DNA of 64,000 bases from Streptomyces lacrimifluminis (lineage in GTDB: Bacteria; Actinomycetota; Actinomycetes; Streptomycetales; Streptomycetaceae). Both the position numbers and the translations under genes were made by a program. Shown here piece after piece: positions 60,093 to 64,000 of this stretch. The notes under the pieces are model-generated. The model was not told where the DNA came from, did not search any database, and saw only the letters and a list, made by a program, of their open reading frames with translations. Location: positions 62,001-126,000 of the forward strand of contig NZ_BMMU01000015.1 of assembly GCF_014646095.1 (NCBI RefSeq), given 5' to 3'. Within the stretch, counting starts at the first letter, position 1. Each line of letters begins with the position of its first letter.

Positions 60093-61271
60093 TCAGCCGT
60101 TCGGGCGGATGACCGCGCGGACGCAGCCGTCCGTCTTCTGTTTGAACATGTCGTAGGCGCGCGGTGCCTCGTCCAGCGACACGCTGTGGGTCGCCAGGTG
60201 CGCGGTGCTCAGGTCCCCGGCGGCCAGGCGGTCGAGCAGCATCGGGATGTAGCGCTGTCCGTGCTGCTGTGCTCCCCGGACGGTCAGCCCCTTGTTGATC
60301 ACCGCGCCCAGCGGGAACTTGTCGACGGCGCCGGCGAACACGCCCAGGACGAACACCGTGCCGCCCTTGCGGCAGGCGTGAATGGCCTGCCGGACGGCGG
60401 TGGGCCGGTCCGTCTGCAACCGCAGTCGCTGCTTCACCTGGTCGTAGGCGTGCACCAGCGTGTTGTCGCTGTGCGCCTCCATCCCGACCGCCTCGATGCA
60501 CACGTCCGGTCCCCGGCCACCGGTGCGTTCCCGCAGTTCCGCACCGACGTCGGTCGCTGTGTAGTCGATGACCTCGCTGCCGATGTGACGCTCGGTCATC
60601 TCCAGCCGTTCCGGGATCCGGTCGATGGAGATCACCCGTTCCGCACCCAGCAGGATCGCGGCGCGGGCCGCCATCTGGCCGACGGCTCCGCAGCCCCAGA
60701 CCGCGACGACGTCCCCCGGCTTCACGCCCGCCAGGTCGGCGCCCATCCAGCCGGTCGGCACCGAGTCCGACACGAACAGCGCGCTCGTGTCGTCGACGCC
60801 CTCCGGCACCTTGAAGGCCCCGTAGTCCGCGTACGGGACGCGCACGTACTCGGCGTGGCTGCCACGCAGTCCGCCCATGGCGTGCGAGTAGCCGAAGATG
60901 CCCGCGGTGTCGGCCCCGAAGAGGGCCTGCCCGATCCCGGGATTGGTGTTGGTGTTGTCGCACAGCGACCACATGTCGTGGGTGCAGTACCAGCAGCGTC
61001 CGCAGCCGACGAACGAGGAGACGACCACCCGGTCCCCCACGGCGTGCCTGCGCACACCGGTACCCACTTCCACCACTTCGCCGATGAACTCGTGGCCGAT
61101 GACGTCCCCCGACCTCATGAAGGGGATGTAGCCGCCGATGAGATGGAGATCGGAGCCGCAGGTGGTGCCCGCGATCACCCGTACGATCACGTCCTGGTCG
61201 TTGTGCAGGACGGGGTCCGGCACCTCTTCGACCGCGAGCTTGTTCACGCCTTCCCAGCACAGCGCCTTCAC
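60093..61271 (-). CDS. Zinc-dependent alcohol dehydrogenase (glutathione-independent formaldehyde dehydrogenase type)
   Basis: 392 residues from GTG 61271, overlapping the preceding stop as GTGA. Catalytic zinc ligands are in TTCGSDLH and GHEFIGEV; the structural zinc motif is GCGRCWYCTHDMWSLC; the NAD-binding glycines are in WGCGAVGQ. An insertion with QALFGADTAGIFGYSH matches the formaldehyde-dismutase-like subgroup of medium-chain dehydrogenases. The substrate could be an aldehyde or alcohol arising from stress or C1 metabolism. It lies in a run with two small proteins and upstream of a catalase. Confidence 0.9.
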   Translation of the reverse strand: MKALCWEGVNKLAVEEVPDPVLHNDQDVIVRVIAGTTCGSDLHLIGGYIPFMRSGDVIGHEFIGEVVEVGTGVRRHAVGDRVVVSSFVGCGRCWYCTHDMWSLCDNTNTNPGIGQALFGADTAGIFGYSHAMGGLRGSHAEYVRVPYADYGAFKVPEGVDDTSALFVSDSVPTGWMGADLAGVKPGDVVAVWGCGAVGQMAARAAILLGAERVISIDRIPERLEMTERHIGSEVIDYTATDVGAELRERTGGRGPDVCIEAVGMEAHSDNTLVHAYDQVKQRLRLQTDRPTAVRQAIHACRKGGTVFVLGVFAGAVDKFPLGAVINKGLTVRGAQQHGQRYIPMLLDRLAAGDLSTAHLATHSVSLDEAPRAYDMFKQKTDGCVRAVIRPNG

Positions 61272-61732
61272 AGCACTCCCTCCCCACCCGCTCGTCGGCT
61301 CAGCAGCCCGACGAGCCTGCCGCCGGGCGTGTTGTGTGTGGTGGGCGCGTCGGGCCTCATGACCTCGCCCGTCTCCAGCAGGGCCTTGGCCTCACGCAGA
61401 GCGAGGCGCAGGTCCTGGCGCGGGTCCGCACCCGCGAGCCGAGCGGCCATGGACTCCGTGGCAACCGGCTGCGGCTCCGTGAGACGTACGGCCAGTTCCG
61501 TGCCCCGGTCTCCGGGCGCCGCACTGATGCGGGTCTCGATCCGATCTCCGTAGTCGTGCAGGGGTGACGGCAGTTTGTCGGCCTGTACGTCGCTGGGATC
61601 ACGGTTGACCGTCACCGTCAGCCAGCGGTCCGGGCTCGTCGGCGCCGACGCGTGTGTCCGCGACCGGTGTACGACGGCGGCTGCTCCGGCGAGTCCCGCG
61701 GCGGCCACCCAGACGGACTTCCTGGAAGCCAT
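61268..61732 (-). CDS. Small membrane-anchored protein of unknown function
   Basis: 154 residues from ATG 61732 (ribosome site GGAAGG); GTG 61741, overlapping the previous stop, is the alternative. An N-terminal hydrophobic segment (SVWVAAAGLAGAAAVVH) suggests an anchor or signal. The rest, starting DRWLTVTVNRDPSDVQ and with DYGDRIETRISAAPGDRGTE, resembles a short polyketide-cyclase/SRPBCC-like strand pattern, but I cannot assign a family. Its stop overlaps the dehydrogenase start, so the two are coupled. Confidence 0.7.
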   Translation of the reverse strand: MASRKSVWVAAAGLAGAAAVVHRSRTHASAPTSPDRWLTVTVNRDPSDVQADKLPSPLHDYGDRIETRISAAPGDRGTELAVRLTEPQPVATESMAARLAGADPRQDLRLALREAKALLETGEVMRPDAPTTHNTPGGRLVGLLSRRAGGEGVL

Positions 61733-61737
61733 GGCGG

Positions 61738-62190
61738 TCACCTTCCGGCAGTTTTGGTGCTGGAGCGGGTGAACAGCGCGCCCAGGGCGATCATGCCGAT
61801 ACCGAGGACGAAGTGCAGCCTGTTGTCAGCCGTGTTCAGCGGTACGAAGTTGGCTGCGCTGTCGTGGCCGACGAACAGGCCGTACAGCCAGAGCACCAGA
61901 TAGACGGCACCGCCGGCCAGCAGGAACGTGCGCGCCCCGGACGCGGTGCGGGCCATGGCCACCCCTGCCACGCCGAAGGCCAGGTGGACCAGGTTGTGCA
62001 GGACGGATACCTGGAAGATCCCGAGCAGATGGGCGCCGGATTCGTGCGACGCGAACTTCATCGTGTCGTAGTCCGTGGTGACCCCTGGGACGAATCCCAG
62101 GATCCCCACCAGCAAGAACACCACTCCCACCAGCAACGAGGCCTGCTGTACGGGAGAACGAGAAGTGCTCGCACGGGTATGCGTGGTCAT
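61738..62190 (-). CDS. DUF4383 small membrane protein
   Basis: 150 residues from ATG 62190 with a GGAAGGACC ribosome site; the frame is open to 62283 but the upstream part crosses the terminator. Four hydrophobic segments are visible: LLVGVVFLLVGILGFV, LVHLAFGVAGVAMA, YLVLWLYGLFVGH and LHFVLGIGMIALGALF. The pattern and HNLVHLAFG are typical of actinobacterial DUF4383 proteins, whose role is unknown. It begins the run of three coupled genes ending in the dehydrogenase. Confidence 0.83.
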   Translation of the reverse strand: MTTHTRASTSRSPVQQASLLVGVVFLLVGILGFVPGVTTDYDTMKFASHESGAHLLGIFQVSVLHNLVHLAFGVAGVAMARTASGARTFLLAGGAVYLVLWLYGLFVGHDSAANFVPLNTADNRLHFVLGIGMIALGALFTRSSTKTAGR

Positions 62191-62270
62191 GGGAGACCGG
62201 TCCTTCCCTCGGGGCACCCCGGTGGACGCCGTTGCGCGCCGAGTACCCCGGCACCGGCAGGCAACCCTGA

Positions 62271-62317
62271 CGGTGTCGGACAACTCCGGGCAGGTGTCCG
62301 GAAGTTGTCCGACACCG
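62271..62317. terminator. Long hairpin downstream of the catalase gene
   Basis: Arms of 19 and 20 bases (CGGTGTCGGACAACTCCGG against CGGTGTCGGACAACTTCCGG in complement) with one bulge and an 8-base loop. It lies 40 bases past the catalase stop and upstream of the DUF4383 gene, so it probably isolates the two units. Confidence 0.72.
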
Positions 62318-62356
62318 TCTGCTCCATCGCGGCGAGCGTGACCGACCCCCTGGGAT

Positions 62357-64000
62357 CTACCTGGTCACGACGTGCCGCTCGTTGGGTACGCAGTGGGTCA
62401 TGGTGAGGCCCTCGACGTCACGCGGCGGGTTCTCGCCCAGGGTGGCGAGCCGCTTGCGGTCCTCGTCGGTCAGGTCCTGGCTCGCCAGCGGCTCCAGGCC
62501 CGCCACATCCTTCGCGCTGATGCCCAGGCCCTCGCCGATCCGGTTGCCGAGGTCGTTCTCGGCGAGCAGGAAGTGCCACACCATGCGCTCCTGTACCGGC
62601 CGGTCACACTGCGTGAGCGCGGCGGTGAGGTTCCTGACCAGGTCGTCGCGCTCCCACTGTTGCATCAGCAGATAGCGCTGGCCTGCCTGGACGTAGTCGT
62701 TGGTGCGGGGGATGCGCTTGCGCGTCAGCCTGCCGTGGATCTCGGGGCCCTGCTCGTCGTGCGTGGGGTATTGCCCCTCGCGCAGCCCGCCGGTGATCGA
62801 CGGTTCGTAGTTGACGCTCGGGTTCTCGCCTCCGCCGTCCTGGTGGTATGCCATGAGGCCGTCGCGCTGATTGGTGTGCACTTCGGCGTTCTTGGCCTGG
62901 TTGACGGGCAGTTGGAGGTAGTTGGGTCCGACCCGGTAGCGCTGGGTGTCGCTGTAGGAGAAGGTGCGGCCGACCAGCATCTTGTCGTCGGAGAAGTCCA
63001 GTCCGTCGACGAGCACACCGGTTCCGAAGGAGATCTGCTCGTTCTCCGCGAAGAAGTTCTCCGGCATACGGTCGAGCACCATCCGGCCGACCGGTCGCGG
63101 CGGGAACTGCTGCTCCGGCCAGGTCTTGGTGTCGTCCAGCGGGTCGAAGTCCAGCTCCGGGTGATCGGAGTCGTCCATCATCTGCACCAGGAGTTCCCAC
63201 TCCGGGTAGTCGCCCCGCGCCACCGACTCGTAGAGGTCCTTGGTCGCGTGGCCGAGCGTCTCGGCCTGGACGTTCGCGGCATCCTCCTCGGTCATGCTGC
63301 GTACGCCCTGCTTGGGCATCCAGTGGTACTTCACCAGTACGGTGCGGCCCTCGTCGTTGACCCACTTGTAGGTGTTGACGCCGAAGCCCTGCATGTGGCG
63401 GTAGTCGGCGGGGATGCCGCGCGGGCTGAACAGGTTGACCAGCATGTGCATCGCCTCGGGCGTCTGCGACATGAAGTCGAAGATGCGCCGCGGCTGCTGC
63501 TCGAAGGTGACCGGGTCGGGCTTGAGGGCGTGGATGACGTCCGGGAACTTGATCGCGTCACGGATGAAGAAGACACCCAGGTTGTTGCCGACCAGGTCCC
63601 AGTTGCCGTCCTCCGTGTAGAACTTCACCGCGAAGCCCCGCGGGTCACGTGCGGCCTCGGAGGAGTCGCGGCCCCCGATCACGGTGGAGAAGCGGACGGC
63701 CAGATCGGTACGCCTGCCGTGCTCCTGGAAGAGCTTGGCGCGGGTGTAACGGCTGATCGGTTCGTCGCCCCAGCTGCCGTACGCCTCGAAGTAGCCGTAC
63801 GCCAGGACACCGCGCGCGTGCACCACACGCTCCGGGATGCGCTCCCGGTCGAAGTGGCTGATCTTCTCCAGGAACTGGTAGTTCTCCAGGGTGGCGGGGC
63901 CCCTGGCGCCGACCGTGCGCTGGTTCTGGTTGTCGTGGACCGGGTGGCCCTGCCGGTTGGTGAGCACCTTCCGGTCGTCACCGGGAACGGGGCCGGTGCT
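62357..64000 (-). CDS. Monofunctional haem catalase, N-terminus beyond window
   Basis: The frame is open to the window edge; GTG 63967 is probably internal, since VPGDDRKVLTNRQGHPV continues the usual catalase N-terminus upstream. About 547 residues are visible. The distal histidine is in ERVVHARG and the catalytic Asn is in DLVGNN. The substrate channel motif RFSTVIGGRDSSEAARDPRG is present, and the proximal haem Tyr lies in FSYSDTQRYRVGPNY. It decomposes hydrogen peroxide in the cytosol. It fits small-subunit catalases without the C-terminal flavodoxin-like domain. Confidence 0.93.
   Translation of the reverse strand, partial: STGPVPGDDRKVLTNRQGHPVHDNQNQRTVGARGPATLENYQFLEKISHFDRERIPERVVHARGVLAYGYFEAYGSWGDEPISRYTRAKLFQEHGRRTDLAVRFSTVIGGRDSSEAARDPRGFAVKFYTEDGNWDLVGNNLGVFFIRDAIKFPDVIHALKPDPVTFEQQPRRIFDFMSQTPEAMHMLVNLFSPRGIPADYRHMQGFGVNTYKWVNDEGRTVLVKYHWMPKQGVRSMTEEDAANVQAETLGHATKDLYESVARGDYPEWELLVQMMDDSDHPELDFDPLDDTKTWPEQQFPPRPVGRMVLDRMPENFFAENEQISFGTGVLVDGLDFSDDKMLVGRTFSYSDTQRYRVGPNYLQLPVNQAKNAEVHTNQRDGLMAYHQDGGGENPSVNYEPSITGGLREGQYPTHDEQGPEIHGRLTRKRIPRTNDYVQAGQRYLLMQQWERDDLVRNLTAALTQCDRPVQERMVWHFLLAENDLGNRIGEGLGISAKDVAGLEPLASQDLTDEDRKRLATLGENPPRDVEGLTMTHCVPNERHVVTR

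Noticed and set aside
61826..62254. 142-residue minus-strand frame overlapping DUF4383
   Set aside because: Frame-shifted shadow of the DUF4383 gene, which has four clear membrane segments and a ribosome site.
1..64000. CRISPR arrays, rRNA genes, phage structural genes or integrase
   Set aside because: No regularly spaced direct repeats, rRNA-like sequence or phage proteins were seen; the only mobile-element trace is the IS481 fragment.

Overview
This is a high-GC actinomycete chromosome segment, most likely from a Streptomyces or close relative. The GC content, GTG starts, modular type I PKS genes, Tat-like and Sec-exported CAZymes, the SpoIIE phosphatase, the DUF2267/Hsp20 stress genes and the LacI-controlled sugar locus all fit that. 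No species can be named from the sequence alone.

Layout. (1) 1-4.5 kb: AraC regulator (cut by the window edge), FAD monooxygenase, maleylacetate reductase and hydroxyquinol 1,2-dioxygenase, a compact resorcinol/hydroxyquinol catabolic operon. (2) 4.9-6.1 kb: an MHYT membrane sensor, an ArsR remnant and two terminators. (3) 6.2-28.4 kb: a type I PKS on the minus strand with a divergent type II thioesterase. Reading order is protein A (KS-AT-DH-ER-KR-ACP), then B (KS-AT-KR-ACP, partial KS-AT-KR-ACP), then C (partial KS-AT-DH-KR-ACP-TE). AT motifs predict malonate, methylmalonate, methylmalonate, malonate. No loading module or cluster regulator is visible. (4) 28.4-30.1 kb: debris (metallophosphoesterase and LuxR remnants), a tRNA-Gly-like gene with a strong terminator, and a PLP-dependent dehydratase. 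(5) 30.5-39.2 kb: a stress and signalling block with PAS-GAF-SpoIIE phosphatase, a coiled-coil/winged-helix protein, Hsp20 with its divergent regulator, two DUF2267 proteins and a TerD-like protein. (6) 39.3-54.5 kb: a plant cell wall polysaccharide island with GH78, a beta-helix/CBM32/ricin enzyme, GH31, GH3 and solute-binding protein remnants, GH43, GH5, a LacI regulator and a YesU-like protein. It looks like a pectin unit beside a decayed xyloglucan unit. (7) 54.6-59.9 kb: S9 peptidase, glutamine amidotransferase/asparagine synthetase and YbdK-type ligase, suggesting a small-peptide amide pathway. (8) 60.1-64 kb: zinc alcohol dehydrogenase, two small proteins and a catalase running off the window end.

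The most unusual property is a repeated pattern of internal deletion: several genes keep their 5' and 3' ends but have lost the middle (metallophosphoesterase, acetylhydrolase, GH31, an unnamed gene between GH3 and GH31). GH3 and the solute-binding protein keep only one end. Two ketosynthases of the PKS have also lost about their first 140-150 residues, one of them with a frameshift that splits what was probably a single trimodular protein. Either the assembly has collapsed at repeats or this region is genuinely decaying; raw reads would decide. All functional calls rest on reading the translations and on known family motifs; no database search was run.
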